NCBI GenBank assembly: GCA_964513205.1
Contig: CAZELP010000004.1
Location: 62,001 to 126,000, forward strand
Origin: JAGVJT01 sp964513205
Lineage (GTDB): Bacteria; Pseudomonadota; Gammaproteobacteria; Legionellales; Legionellaceae
Length of the DNA stretch: 64,000 nt
Direction of reading: 5' to 3'
The notes beneath the pieces were generated by a model. It was not told the DNA's origin and made no database searches. It worked only from the letters and a program-made list of their open reading frames with translations. The position numbers and the translations under genes are program-made. Each line of letters opens with the position of its first letter. Within the stretch, counting starts at the first letter, position 1. This document shows, piece after piece, positions 28,168 to 37,079 of this stretch.

Positions 28168-29161
28168 CAACAGACTCCAATCTTGCGAGCAACTGTTCTC
28201 GAGTGGCCTTATCGACAAATGCCGCATTTAAAGCCATACGCGTGATTGAATGCATGGTCGCATCATCAAAGTCAAACACGGTTTGAATGCGGTCATACTC
28301 TTGTCCTACGGTGGTAGGAATAAAGGGGGGATCATCTGAATTTAGGCTAATCAACACACCTTGTTCTAAAAATTGAGCTAATGGATGTTTTTTAAGACTT
28401 TCGAATAGACCAAATTTGACATTACTGGAGGGGCAAAGCTCCAACGTAATCTCATGCTCCTTGAGCATTTCAATTACCGCTTCTGAGTAAATTGCTTGCA
28501 CACCATGGCCGATGCGTTTCAAGGGAAAATCTTTAATTGCTTGCGCAATGGTATCAGGGGAGCCAAATTCACCCACATGCGCCGTGCAATGAAAACCTTC
28601 TTGATGTGCTTTATCAAAAATAGATTTGAATAACGGCAAAGGAAAACCGAGCTCATCACCACCAATACCGACCCCAACAACACAAGGAGGACGATAGGCA
28701 ATAGCATGATTCAAGGCCCGCTCAGCGGAGTCAACACCAAAATGCCGAACAAACGTAATCAATACTCGCCCCACAATCCCAAAAGCGTGCTCAGCATCAT
28801 CAACCGCTTGTTGTATCGCTTCTAAATGATGTTTGGATGGAATACTGGTCATGCGCTCAGCATGATCAGGTGAGTACATCATTTCGGTATATAAAACATG
28901 TTCTTCACTCGATTGACGAAGATAATCCAGAGTCAAATCGTAATAATCTTCTGGCGTTTTAATAAGACTGGATAACGTGTCGTAAACATTCAAAAAATGT
29001 AGAAAATCATGCGAATGATAAGAAACTTGATCTTCTGCCATTAAGTTCTCAGGAAAAACACTTCCATGACGCTTTGCTAGACGTTTGGCCAACAAAGGCG
29101 TAATGGTTCCTTCTAGATGCACATGTAATTCTGCTTTTTTAATGTGTGAAGCCTTTTTCAT
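28157..29161 (-). CDS. add: Adenosine deaminase family protein
   Basis: Zinc-dependent purine salvage enzyme of the amidohydrolase superfamily, 334 residues from the ATG at 29161. Motifs are KAELHVHLEGT with the first two zinc His, TAHVGEFGSP with the third His and catalytic Glu, GHGVQAI, and SLNSDDPPF with the zinc Asp. A longer in-frame reading upstream adds 22 residues unlike the family. The closely related adenine deaminase family shares most of these motifs, so the substrate (adenosine or adenine) is not certain from motifs alone. The gene stands alone on its strand. Confidence 0.88.
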   Translation of the reverse strand: MKKASHIKKAELHVHLEGTITPLLAKRLAKRHGSVFPENLMAEDQVSYHSHDFLHFLNVYDTLSSLIKTPEDYYDLTLDYLRQSSEEHVLYTEMMYSPDHAERMTSIPSKHHLEAIQQAVDDAEHAFGIVGRVLITFVRHFGVDSAERALNHAIAYRPPCVVGVGIGGDELGFPLPLFKSIFDKAHQEGFHCTAHVGEFGSPDTIAQAIKDFPLKRIGHGVQAIYSEAVIEMLKEHEITLELCPSSNVKFGLFESLKKHPLAQFLEQGVLISLNSDDPPFIPTTVGQEYDRIQTVFDFDDATMHSITRMALNAAFVDKATREQLLARLESVAIK

Positions 29162-29225
29162 TCTGGTATCTTTTATTAAAATTGGGTAGAATTTATAACA
29201 CAATTTGCCATTTAATCCTATCATC

Positions 29226-29408
29226 ATGACGTATTCAGACGAACTTGATAAAACCTATGTTAGCCCAGTAGATGAATTTTTATTTCAATTTGATAAAAAA
29301 CATCCCAAAACAGCGTCTCAACAACGCGAAATCGAAAAGCATCGTCGTATTGCAAAAAAACGCGATCAAGCGGTGTCCGATGAGTTTAGTACACTGTGGG
29401 AAGAATAA
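29226..29408 (+). CDS. Small conserved-looking hydrophilic protein (60 residues)
   Basis: A short, highly charged protein beginning MTYSDELDKTYVSPVDEFL and ending in TLWEE, with a Lys/Arg/Glu-rich, probably helical middle (REIEKHRRIAKKRD). An upstream TTG in frame could add 7 residues, but the ATG at 29226 is the better start. The next gene begins 2 bases after its stop, so it is almost certainly translated and co-transcribed with the thioesterase. From memory I believe similar short proteins exist in Legionella and Coxiella; the function is unknown. Confidence 0.75.
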   Translation: MTYSDELDKTYVSPVDEFLFQFDKKHPKTASQQREIEKHRRIAKKRDQAVSDEFSTLWEE

Positions 29409-29410
29409 AC

Positions 29411-29839
29411 ATGAGCACTTGGTTTGGTCCACTCACGCTAGAAGCACTTAATGAGCGAAGTGCACATACACTGGCTGACTTTTTAGAAATTCGCTTCACC
29501 GCATTTACTGACAACACACTAACAGCGACAATGCCTGCCAGCTCTCGTGCAAAACAGCCTCTGGGCATTGTGCACGGCGGTGCAAACGTGGTTTTGGCAG
29601 AAACAGTAGCCAGTACCGCCGCAAACTGCGCGGTTGATTGGACTCAATTCTATTGTGTTGGGCTTGAAATCAATGCCAATCACTTAAAAGCGGTGCGTGA
29701 AGGATTGATCACCGCCATCACACGCCCCATTCATCTCGGTCGGACGACACAAGTCTGGCAAATCGAGTTATTTGACGAAGCGGGAAACCCCTCCTGCATC
29801 TCAAGAATGACAGCTGCCGTTTTAAGTCGAACCAAATAA
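29411..29839 (+). CDS. Hot-dog fold acyl-CoA thioesterase (PaaI/YdiI type)
   Basis: A 142-residue single hot-dog domain protein that should hydrolyse an acyl- or aryl-CoA thioester. The family pattern is seen as TLTATMPASSRAKQPLGIVHGGANVVLAETVAS, where the HGG and the catalytic Glu of ETVAS are diagnostic (quoted here across two blocks). NANHLKAV and GRTTQVWQIELFD follow as expected. Residues at the N-terminus resemble menaquinone-pathway DHNA-CoA thioesterases, but the true substrate is unknown. The ATG at 29411 lies 2 bases after the small gene's stop. A strong terminator follows its stop. Confidence 0.88.
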   Translation: MSTWFGPLTLEALNERSAHTLADFLEIRFTAFTDNTLTATMPASSRAKQPLGIVHGGANVVLAETVASTAANCAVDWTQFYCVGLEINANHLKAVREGLITAITRPIHLGRTTQVWQIELFDEAGNPSCISRMTAAVLSRTK

Positions 29840-29840
29840 A

Positions 29841-29862
29841 AAAGCCCTTTTCAGGGCTTTTT
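29841..29862. terminator. Strong bidirectional rho-independent terminator
   Basis: AAAGCCCT and AGGGCTTT form a perfect 8-base-pair stem with the 4-base loop TTTC plus flanking A and T runs on either side. It starts right after the thioesterase stop and also lies just beyond the stop of the convergent 1017-residue protein gene, so it can serve both. Confidence 0.9.
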
Positions 29863-29878
29863 CAAAATTTACCAACAG

Positions 29879-32800
29879 TTATTTAGGGCCTTTAGGTTTA
29901 TCATCTGTAAAAGGCTGCTCAGGAATTTCCTTGTTAAACCGCTCCAACGGATTAACAAACAAATGGAAAGTCTGTTGTGATGGTTTGCCCAAACCATATC
30001 GAACCGTGTTGATAAAGGCATTGACAACCTGAATAAGCGCATTCAGAATCGGCCGCAGCATTTTCCACACCATAGGTTCTGATGCAAGCTCCTTTTGGGT
30101 TTGCCTGATGGCTCGAGTGGTCAATGATTTGAAACTCTCTATGTGGTTCAGAATATCTGGCATTGGGTCTTTATTCATCTGTTGATTAGTTTTTATAGCC
30201 AAATTAATATTGGAGGTAAGACCCTTATGGCCATTCATAAGTTTGACTAAAAGTTCATCAACAATCAGACTAGCGTTGATGTTATTCTTCGATAAATCTT
30301 TTTTAACACGCTCGACTTTCCCAATCAAAGATGCAATATCCTTTTCAAAATTAGCTATTTTCCCCAGCGTCTCATCAAACTTATCGCCTGTTTTGGGCAT
30401 TTCATTACCATTTTTTATTCTTGCCCTCTTTATAGGCATTTCATTACCATCTTCTGTTCTTCCCCTCTTTAGATGAGGAACATCATGAGTTTCATGAGAT
30501 TTGTCATCTGCTTTTATGCGCAGAGGCTGTTTTCTCATTGGTCTTGAAGGCTGTTGTCCGGTTGATTGACGAATTGATGGATTTCGAATGATTGTTTGAT
30601 TTTGATCCATATTCTGTGTAAAAGAAACGGTACCTTTTCCAACGCCAAGCACATTGCTTGGTGTAAAGCGTTTTAATGCGAACATCAGAGCAAACATTGA
30701 CACCATTCTATCCATCGGATTCAGCGCGGCACGACTACCAATTGTGCGCATTGCTGGCGCATGATGATGTGAGACTAGCGATAAATTTTCTTGAGAATAT
30801 CCAATGCGACTCAAAATTGGTAATATTTCTGGGTTTACTTGTGCGCCTGTAAGCCCTCGCAACACGGCGAACGTCTCATTTGGATTTAAATTAACCAAAA
30901 CGGGATTCATGTCATTGAGTGCATGCCAACGCTCAACAGCAACACGCGGCAGTGACATCAAACGTTTGTGTGATCCAAGTGCCATTGAAGACAACAGAGT
31001 CGAGACACTTTCTCGCGTGAGCGTGGTCACATCAATCGCCGTAACTGCGGCCTTTCCGTCTCTATTTTCCACTATAACCAATTGAGATTCTGGGTCGTGA
31101 ATTATTCTTCCCAAAGTCATAAGAAGAGAAGAAACACTGCCAATCAACGCACCACTCATCTCTTCCGTGAACGCATCATTTGCTACCGGTAAAAGACTTT
31201 GCTCAGATGCAGTCAAAGATAAATCCGCATCAGAATGCATGAGCAAATGAGGGCTGACAGAGTGAGGTGATATCAGTTTTTGTATCTCTCGTATATCAAG
31301 AGACTGAAAATCTACGCTCGGATTTGTGAGTAAGCGGAGAACGGCTGGATTATTTTCGATGAGTTTTGCTGTCTCTTCAGCAACTTTAGGTGTAATCACT
31401 CCCGCTTCTTTCAGTAAATGAAGTGACGAAGAAACGAGCTTTTCAACTGTATGGGCAGTACGTAAAGTGCGATGTACTTCTCCAAAACTGTCATCAGCAA
31501 TTTGATTAACTCGAGATTCTACTTTAGCAACAATGTGATGGAGTTGTTTTATTTGCTCTCTCAAATCATTGGTCAATTTGGTAATGCGCCCTTGTTGAGC
31601 AGCACGCAATCCCCAATTTTGTGTATTAATATCAGAATTCAATAAGCCTTCAATTTCTTTAATTTTGTCTTTGACGCTCTGCATATCAAATGAGGCATAG
31701 GATTGATTTTTCCCAGCATCAACCAATTCCTTATAACCTGCTTCTAACTTGTTGATATGCTCATCCATATCACTTTCTGAAAATGTCTCTTTAGGCTCTT
31801 GGTTTTTCTTTTTACTCAGAAGCTGCGCCTCTATTCTATCCAAATCGTGACTAGAGATTTCATTTGAAACGTTCAACGACTTTCGTTTTTTCTTGCCCGA
31901 CACATTTTTAAATTTGCTGGTATCAATACCAGCCACTTTGTTACTCGATTTATCATGATTTCGTTTCATTTCAGACCCCTTATGCTTACGATTATCTTGG
32001 ACTTGCTTATTTTCTTCTTTCGGTTGAACACTTGCTTTTTCTAGAGAAGCAGTCAGCTGCTGCTCGATTTTTTCTGATGAACTTTTTTGATGATCGACTG
32101 ATGTTTCTGGACGCTCAGGCACCCATATCTCACACATAAAATTGACTACATCGAGTGGATTCAGACTAGGGCCTATCATCAACCTTCGTTCCATTGACAA
32201 CATGGCCTGACTAAAATCAGCAGGGATGTGTAGATTGGGTCGCAATATTTCTAAGATTGGCAAAATCTGTTGCGGTTTGGCATTTTCGATTGAACCCATC
32301 TTCATCCGCTCAATTACCGAAATCCAATCCGAAGCATGACGAACCTTTAATAAGTCACGCTCATGCGCAACAGACAATGCGGCCGCCTGCGTAGGAGATA
32401 AGGTTCGAATATCAATCGTTTTCGGATTATGTCGTTTTATTTCTTGTAAAAGAGTAGGAATGGCATGCGAATTGGATAAAAAATTTAGAACAGGTTCATT
32501 TTTTTCTGTCTCATATGCCACTACAACGACATTTCCTGGCATAAAGATACTGGCAAGACGCCTAAAATCATTGATGGTTGTTAAATCATATCCTTGATTT
32601 TTCAGCACCTGGGCATTTTTTTCGATCCAACCTAGCATCAACTCTTGCTTTTGTTCTAAAGTCTCAGATTGATTAGACTCAAAAAGAGAAGGGACATCTG
32701 AACCAGCCATTATCGAGAGAACCAACGCTGTGATAAGCGATTGACCAGCAAGAGCAGACGAACCAAAAGTATTCTCTATCAGCTCAGAGAGTGGGTTTGT

Positions 32801-32932
32801 CTCTGGATGATCAGCCAATCCGGAAGGAAGCATCTTGCGAGAAGAATCACGACGAGACATCTGCACAATTTGGCCGACACCCAAAGAACGAAGGATTCCT
32901 TTTAAATTGTCAATGGGGAAAGTTCGCCTCAT
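29879..32932 (-). CDS. Unknown 1017-residue coiled-coil-rich protein
   Basis: No family recognised. The N-terminal 80 residues include a hydrophobic patch (SALAGQSLITALVLSIMAG) in an otherwise soluble protein. Residues about 290-480 are very Lys/Glu/Gln-rich and predicted helical or coiled coil, containing the nuclear-localisation-like KKKRKSL (approximately, in GKKKRKSLNV). Around residue 830 a 13-residue unit repeats twice with GNEMP at its core. The C-terminal 150 residues are helical and end in a Pro/Lys-rich tail. Size, charge and lack of housekeeping similarity fit the style of secreted effectors in Legionellales, but that is inference. It faces cydA across 272 bases and is a single-gene unit ending at the bidirectional terminator. 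Confidence 0.82.
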   Translation of the reverse strand: MRRTFPIDNLKGILRSLGVGQIVQMSRRDSSRKMLPSGLADHPETNPLSELIENTFGSSALAGQSLITALVLSIMAGSDVPSLFESNQSETLEQKQELMLGWIEKNAQVLKNQGYDLTTINDFRRLASIFMPGNVVVVAYETEKNEPVLNFLSNSHAIPTLLQEIKRHNPKTIDIRTLSPTQAAALSVAHERDLLKVRHASDWISVIERMKMGSIENAKPQQILPILEILRPNLHIPADFSQAMLSMERRLMIGPSLNPLDVVNFMCEIWVPERPETSVDHQKSSSEKIEQQLTASLEKASVQPKEENKQVQDNRKHKGSEMKRNHDKSSNKVAGIDTSKFKNVSGKKKRKSLNVSNEISSHDLDRIEAQLLSKKKNQEPKETFSESDMDEHINKLEAGYKELVDAGKNQSYASFDMQSVKDKIKEIEGLLNSDINTQNWGLRAAQQGRITKLTNDLREQIKQLHHIVAKVESRVNQIADDSFGEVHRTLRTAHTVEKLVSSSLHLLKEAGVITPKVAEETAKLIENNPAVLRLLTNPSVDFQSLDIREIQKLISPHSVSPHLLMHSDADLSLTASEQSLLPVANDAFTEEMSGALIGSVSSLLMTLGRIIHDPESQLVIVENRDGKAAVTAIDVTTLTRESVSTLLSSMALGSHKRLMSLPRVAVERWHALNDMNPVLVNLNPNETFAVLRGLTGAQVNPEILPILSRIGYSQENLSLVSHHHAPAMRTIGSRAALNPMDRMVSMFALMFALKRFTPSNVLGVGKGTVSFTQNMDQNQTIIRNPSIRQSTGQQPSRPMRKQPLRIKADDKSHETHDVPHLKRGRTEDGNEMPIKRARIKNGNEMPKTGDKFDETLGKIANFEKDIASLIGKVERVKKDLSKNNINASLIVDELLVKLMNGHKGLTSNINLAIKTNQQMNKDPMPDILNHIESFKSLTTRAIRQTQKELASEPMVWKMLRPILNALIQVVNAFINTVRYGLGKPSQQTFHLFVNPLERFNKEIPEQPFTDDKPKGPK
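30396..30471. repeat. Two tandem imperfect 37-base units, period 39
   Basis: Units at 30396-30432 and 30435-30471 both start GGCATTTCATTACCAT and end CCTCTTTA, with a few mismatches between. The period of 39 bases is exactly 13 codons, so the repeat gives two 13-residue units in the 1017-residue protein (cores RTEDGNEMP and RIKNGNEMP). A recent in-frame duplication is the simplest explanation. Confidence 0.85.
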
Positions 32933-33120
32933 TCTTTATCTCCTTGATAAATTTCGTGTCAAAATGACAACCCATACTAAGGAGTATAGAACATTTTACA
33001 TTAAGTGCTTATTAAAAATGCAGATTGTTTTATCAAAAGAATAAAGTGTGTAACTACTCAAGTATTTTCGCCATATACAGAGAATATTCTTCATCGTTTG
33101 CGTTCATTTCAGGTAAATCC

Positions 33121-33129
33121 TGTTACAAT
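33121..33129 (+). promoter_or_regulatory. Extended -10 element upstream of cydA
   Basis: TGTTACAAT reads as an extended -10 box (TG-N-TACAAT) 76 bases before the cydA start. No well-spaced -35 box was found; the nearest TTGCGT is 20 bases upstream. The palindrome AGAATATTCT at 33081-33090 lies further upstream and could be an operator. Confidence 0.4.
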
Positions 33130-33204
33130 TCTCTCTGATAATTGAACCATGATCGTGTTTTAAATAAGCCATATTATTTTAACTCAAATGAGGATGGTAA
33201 CATT

Positions 33205-34605
33205 ATGATTCTAGACCCAATTCTATTGGCCCGTATTCAATTTGCTTTTACAGTTAGTTTTCATATTATATTTCCGGCATTCTCAATTGGTTTGGCTAGT
33301 TTTCTAGCCATTCTTGAATGGCAGTGGCTGAGAACCAACAATACCAGTTATCGCGACACATATAAATTTTTAGTAAAGATTTTCGCCGTTGCTTTTGGAA
33401 TGGGAGTGGTCTCAGGGGTCGTGATGTCTTATGAGTTTGGTACTAACTGGTCTGTATTTTCAGATAAAGTATCAAATGTAATTGGACCTCTATTAGGGTA
33501 TGAGGTCCTGACGGCCTTTTTTTTAGAGGCATCTTTTTTAGGGATTATGTTGTTTGGTTGGGAGCGAGTCAGCCCAAGAATGCATTTTCTAGCAACATGT
33601 ATTGTTGCTTCTGGCACGTTACTTTCTGCTTTTTGGATACTCGCAGCTAACTCATGGATGCAAACGCCGCAAGGATTTTATATGGGAGAAGATGGCCGCC
33701 TATTTCCATCGAACTGGATAGACATCATTTTTAACCCATCTTTTCATTATCGATTGGCTCATATGGTGACAGCGGCTTACATTACAACAGCATTTGTAGT
33801 CGGTGGCATTGGTTCGTTTTATTTATGGAGTAAAAGGCATATCCCTCAGGCTAAAATCATGTTGGGCATGGCAACCTTGCTAACAGCACTCGCCACTCCG
33901 TTTCAACTTTTTCTCGGTGATGCTCACGGATTAAATACCTTAAAATATCAGCCAGCAAAGGTCGCTGCCATGGAAGGTATTTGGGATAACGAAAAAGGAG
34001 CTGGTTTGAGGATTTTTGCCATACCAGATTCAAAAAAAGAACTCAATCACTATGAACTTATCATACCTCACTTGAGTAGCCTTATTCTCACGCATCATTA
34101 TGATGGGGAAGTGAAGGGGCTCAAATCATTTAAAAAAGATAATAGACCTCCTGTTGGCATTGTATTCTGGGCATTTCGTATCATGGTTGGGTTGGGTTTC
34201 TTGATGATTTTGTTAAGTTTTATAAGCGTTGTACAATATTTTCGTGGTAAATTATTTAGTAGCCGCTTAACACAAGGATGCTGGATGCTGATGATGCCCT
34301 CAGGTTTTGTCGCTCTTTTGGCCGGTTGGTTTGTTACCGAGGTAGGTCGACAACCTTTCACGGTGTATGGTGTCGTCCGTACGGTACAATCCGTGTCTCC
34401 AGCGATCATCAGCAATGAAGTGGGTTTGTCCTTATTGGCTTTCGTGATGATGTACACCTTCGTGTTTGGTGCTGGGAGTTACTATATTATCAAGTTGATT
34501 CGGAAGGGAATGCCCGTCATCGACGAAGAAGAGCAATATTACAAACATAGCAAGAATTCATCCATTATTGAAGGAATAATGCACGAAGGAGATCACCATG
34601 TTTGA
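33205..34605 (+). CDS. cydA: Cytochrome bd-type (cyanide-insensitive) ubiquinol oxidase subunit I
   Basis: Heme-bearing subunit of a bd-family quinol oxidase, 466 residues, about nine transmembrane helices. ARIQFAFTVSFHIIFPAFSIG contains the first heme-ligand His, SYEFGTNWSVFSD carries the buried acidic residue of the proton path, and GRQPF near residue 395 is the usual GRQP motif. The loop between helices 6 and 7 is short, as in CioA-type oxidases of Pseudomonas and Legionella rather than E. coli CydA. The ATG at 33205 follows AGGATGG. An upstream in-frame start would add 21 residues without family similarity. It overlaps cydB by 8 bases. Confidence 0.94.
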   Translation: MILDPILLARIQFAFTVSFHIIFPAFSIGLASFLAILEWQWLRTNNTSYRDTYKFLVKIFAVAFGMGVVSGVVMSYEFGTNWSVFSDKVSNVIGPLLGYEVLTAFFLEASFLGIMLFGWERVSPRMHFLATCIVASGTLLSAFWILAANSWMQTPQGFYMGEDGRLFPSNWIDIIFNPSFHYRLAHMVTAAYITTAFVVGGIGSFYLWSKRHIPQAKIMLGMATLLTALATPFQLFLGDAHGLNTLKYQPAKVAAMEGIWDNEKGAGLRIFAIPDSKKELNHYELIIPHLSSLILTHHYDGEVKGLKSFKKDNRPPVGIVFWAFRIMVGLGFLMILLSFISVVQYFRGKLFSSRLTQGCWMLMMPSGFVALLAGWFVTEVGRQPFTVYGVVRTVQSVSPAIISNEVGLSLLAFVMMYTFVFGAGSYYIIKLIRKGMPVIDEEEQYYKHSKNSSIIEGIMHEGDHHV

Positions 34606-35620
34606 TTTCTCAAATTCAATTGATTTGCCATTCATATGGGCTCTATTAATTGCCACGGGGATACTCATTTATGTCCTTTTGGATGGTTTTGATTTAGGCG
34701 TAGGTATTTTATTTCCCTATGCTCCCTCAAATAAATGTCGTGATCGAATGATGAACTCGATAGCTCCTTTTTGGGATGGTAATGAAACCTGGCTAGTTCT
34801 TGGTGGCGGAGGATTATTTGCGGCTTTCCCTTTAGCCTATTCTATTCTTTTACCTGCATTCTATATTCCTATTATTGCAATGCTTATGGGGCTGATTTTA
34901 CGTGGAGTTTCTTTTGAGTTTCGTTTTAAAGCCAGCGAAAAAACGCGTCGATTATGGGACATTGCATTTCATATCGGATCTTTGGTTGCAGCTCTATCTC
35001 AAGGTTTTGTTTTAGGTGGATTTGTTCAAGGCGTTGAAATAACAAATAGAAATTTTTCTGGTGGTCCTTTTGATTGGGCGACACCGTTTTCATTTTTGAC
35101 TGGGGTTGCTCTGGTATTTGGCTATGCTTTATTAGGTTCCAGCTGGTTAATTATTAAAACCCAAGATCAAACTCAAATCTGGGCACGAAAAATGGCGAAA
35201 TACTCACTGATCGTTGTGGGTGTTTTTATTCTTTTAATCAGCCTTGTTATGCCAAGTATGAACGATGGTATTAAAAATCTATGGTTTCACTCTAATCTTT
35301 TTTATATTTTAATAATTTTTCCTGCTTTAACTTTGATGTTCTTTTTTATAATTTGGCACGACCTAAAAATTTCAAAAGCAGAAAAAAGACCGTTTTTTAT
35401 GTCGATGGGTATTTTTTTAATGTGTTACTTAGGATTAACCATTAGTTTTTATCCATGGTTGATCCCCTTTCATTATACGATATGGCAAGCTGCAGCAGCA
35501 GGCCCTGGATTGTCCTTAATGCTAGTGGGAGTAGTTCCTTTATTGCCACTTATTTTAGCTTATACAGGCTATTGCTATTATATTTTCAGAGGTAAAACTG
35601 ATCATGAGCATATGTATTAG
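34598..35620 (+). CDS. cydB: Cytochrome bd-type ubiquinol oxidase subunit II
   Basis: Membrane partner subunit of CydA, 340 residues and eight to nine helices. The family signature YVLLDGFDLGVGILFPY and MNSIAPFWDGNETWLVLGGG are present near the N-terminus, and LRGVSFEFRFK follows. It begins 8 bases inside cydA after AAGGAGATCACC, a strong ribosome-binding site. Its last 17 bases overlap the start of a 57-residue membrane peptide. Together the three should form a complete low-affinity-cyanide oxidase that takes electrons from ubiquinol. Confidence 0.95.
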   Translation: MFDFSNSIDLPFIWALLIATGILIYVLLDGFDLGVGILFPYAPSNKCRDRMMNSIAPFWDGNETWLVLGGGGLFAAFPLAYSILLPAFYIPIIAMLMGLILRGVSFEFRFKASEKTRRLWDIAFHIGSLVAALSQGFVLGGFVQGVEITNRNFSGGPFDWATPFSFLTGVALVFGYALLGSSWLIIKTQDQTQIWARKMAKYSLIVVGVFILLISLVMPSMNDGIKNLWFHSNLFYILIIFPALTLMFFFIIWHDLKISKAEKRPFFMSMGIFLMCYLGLTISFYPWLIPFHYTIWQAAAAGPGLSLMLVGVVPLLPLILAYTGYCYYIFRGKTDHEHMY

Positions 35621-35777
35621 TAAAATTGTAGCTAAAAGTCAACAAATGGATATAAAATTAAAGCAATGGCTTTGGTTTGTAGGGTTATGGTTTATGGGGT
35701 TAGGCGTCGTCATTCTCATGACCTTGCCCATTAAATTATTAATTAAGATCTGCCTCTCTACTACTCCATTCAACTAA
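35604..35777 (+). CDS. Small single-helix oxidase subunit candidate (DUF2474/CydX-like)
   Basis: A 57-residue reading frame that starts inside the end of cydB with AGAGG about 10 bases upstream. The core reads KQWLWFVGLWFMGLGVVIL and continues to a second hydrophobic stretch ending near LLIKI. The WFVGLW pattern followed by one transmembrane helix is what I know from DUF2474 proteins encoded after cioAB, analogues of CydX that stabilise bd oxidases. An internal ATG at 35646 would give a 43-residue version. The stop codon lies inside the hairpin at 35772-35803. Confidence 0.78.
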   Translation: MSICISKIVAKSQQMDIKLKQWLWFVGLWFMGLGVVILMTLPIKLLIKICLSTTPFN

Positions 35778-35803
35778 GCAACGTATATGGGCGTTGCTTA
35801 GTT
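35772..35803. terminator. Perfect 12-base-pair hairpin joining two convergent genes
   Basis: AACTAAGCAACG (35772-35783) and CGTTGCTTAGTT (35792-35803) pair fully around an 8-base loop. The stop codon of the small oxidase peptide and that of the phosphate transporter both lie in the arms. There is no T tract, but position between convergent operons suggests termination or mRNA 3'-end protection on both strands. Confidence 0.7.
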
Positions 35804-37070
35804 ATAATGCAAACCATTTAGAAAACAAAAAATGCAGTAAAGCATATGATAGAATAGTTAGGAAAGAAGCGGCAGGAAGCGTTAAAATCCAAGAAGTAAA
35901 AATATTGCGAATGACGATTAAGTTCAAAGCACCAATACCTCGAGCAAGGCCAACGCCCAAAACAGATCCAACCAACGTTTGTGTAGCCGAAACTGGAATA
36001 CCCAAACTGGTGGCCACAACAACAGTGGTTGCGGCGGCCAGTGTCGCGGCAAAAGCACGACTTGGCGTCAGAGCGGTAATAGAGCTTCCAACGGTCTCTA
36101 TGACGCGGCGCCCATAGACCAAAAAGCCACTCAAAACACCAAAACACCCTAAAAGAACGATCCAGACAGGATATCCCATTGATTCAATATTTTGATTTCC
36201 ATGCGTAATTAAACTATGGATAATGGTCAACGGTGCAACGGTAAGAGAAACGTCATTTGCACCATGAGCAAACACCATTGCACAGGCCGTCATCGCCATT
36301 AGCACTGCAAAATATTTTTCTACCTGCAAAAAACGATCTCGTCGTCTCATCTCAGGACGCTCTTTGATTTGCCGAATAGCCCATAAACCAAACGCAGTGA
36401 CCAAAATACTAGTTAAAAGCATCACAACAAGACTTTGTTGTGTATTGAGCTGCACGTTAAAATGCTTTAATCCTTTAAAAACAGTGATAAAAGACAAAAC
36501 TGCCCCCACCAAAAACAAATAGAATGGGATACAACGTTTTGCCCTCTCTAACACGTCACGCTTGGTAAAAATCAAAAGCTGGATACTGGTGAATAGGGCG
36601 TAGGCGGTAATGCCAGAGATTAGAGGGGATGTCACCCAACCGATTGCGATATGCCCTACTTGCTTCCATTGAACCGCATCTGAACCCAACACAAGCCACC
36701 CAAAACCGACCATGGATCCGACTAATGCATTGGTAATCGAAACAGGAACGCCAATAAAACTCGCCAAATTCATCCACACGGTACATGCAAGCAATACGCC
36801 AAGCATGCCCTCAATCAGAATGTGTGGTTTCTCCATCAAATGTGCCGTACTGATAATGCCGTCTCGCATTGTTTCAGTAACGTCTGCCCCCCCCAAAAAA
36901 GCTCCGGCAAATTCAAACACAATGGCAATTAACAAAGCTTGTTTTACAGTGACGGCTTTAGAGCCCATGGTGGTGCTCATAACGTTGGCCAAATCGTTGG
37001 CGCCAACACCCCAATTCATCATAAAACAAAAAATAACGGCAAAAATAAGAAAAAGAGAGTAATGATCCAT
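35802..37070 (-). CDS. Inorganic phosphate transporter, PiT family
   Basis: Low-affinity phosphate (or metal-phosphate) symporter of the inner membrane, 422 residues with the inverted two-repeat layout of the family. The signature GANDLANVMST occurs near residue 24 and its second copy AHGANDVSLTVAPL about 250 residues later. Both repeats also carry a SxxxTQ-like segment (GIPVSITNALVG and GIPVSATQTLVG). It follows the DUF47 gene by 9 bases. No high-affinity pst genes are seen in the window. Confidence 0.95.
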   Translation of the reverse strand: MDHYSLFLIFAVIFCFMMNWGVGANDLANVMSTTMGSKAVTVKQALLIAIVFEFAGAFLGGADVTETMRDGIISTAHLMEKPHILIEGMLGVLLACTVWMNLASFIGVPVSITNALVGSMVGFGWLVLGSDAVQWKQVGHIAIGWVTSPLISGITAYALFTSIQLLIFTKRDVLERAKRCIPFYLFLVGAVLSFITVFKGLKHFNVQLNTQQSLVVMLLTSILVTAFGLWAIRQIKERPEMRRRDRFLQVEKYFAVLMAMTACAMVFAHGANDVSLTVAPLTIIHSLITHGNQNIESMGYPVWIVLLGCFGVLSGFLVYGRRVIETVGSSITALTPSRAFAATLAAATTVVVATSLGIPVSATQTLVGSVLGVGLARGIGALNLIVIRNIFTSWILTLPAASFLTILSYALLHFLFSKWFAL

Positions 37071-37079
37071 AGGGCAATG

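Noticed and set aside
35646..35777. Shorter form of the small oxidase peptide starting at the internal ATG
   Set aside because: Kept as alternative only; the longer form has the better ribosome-binding site.
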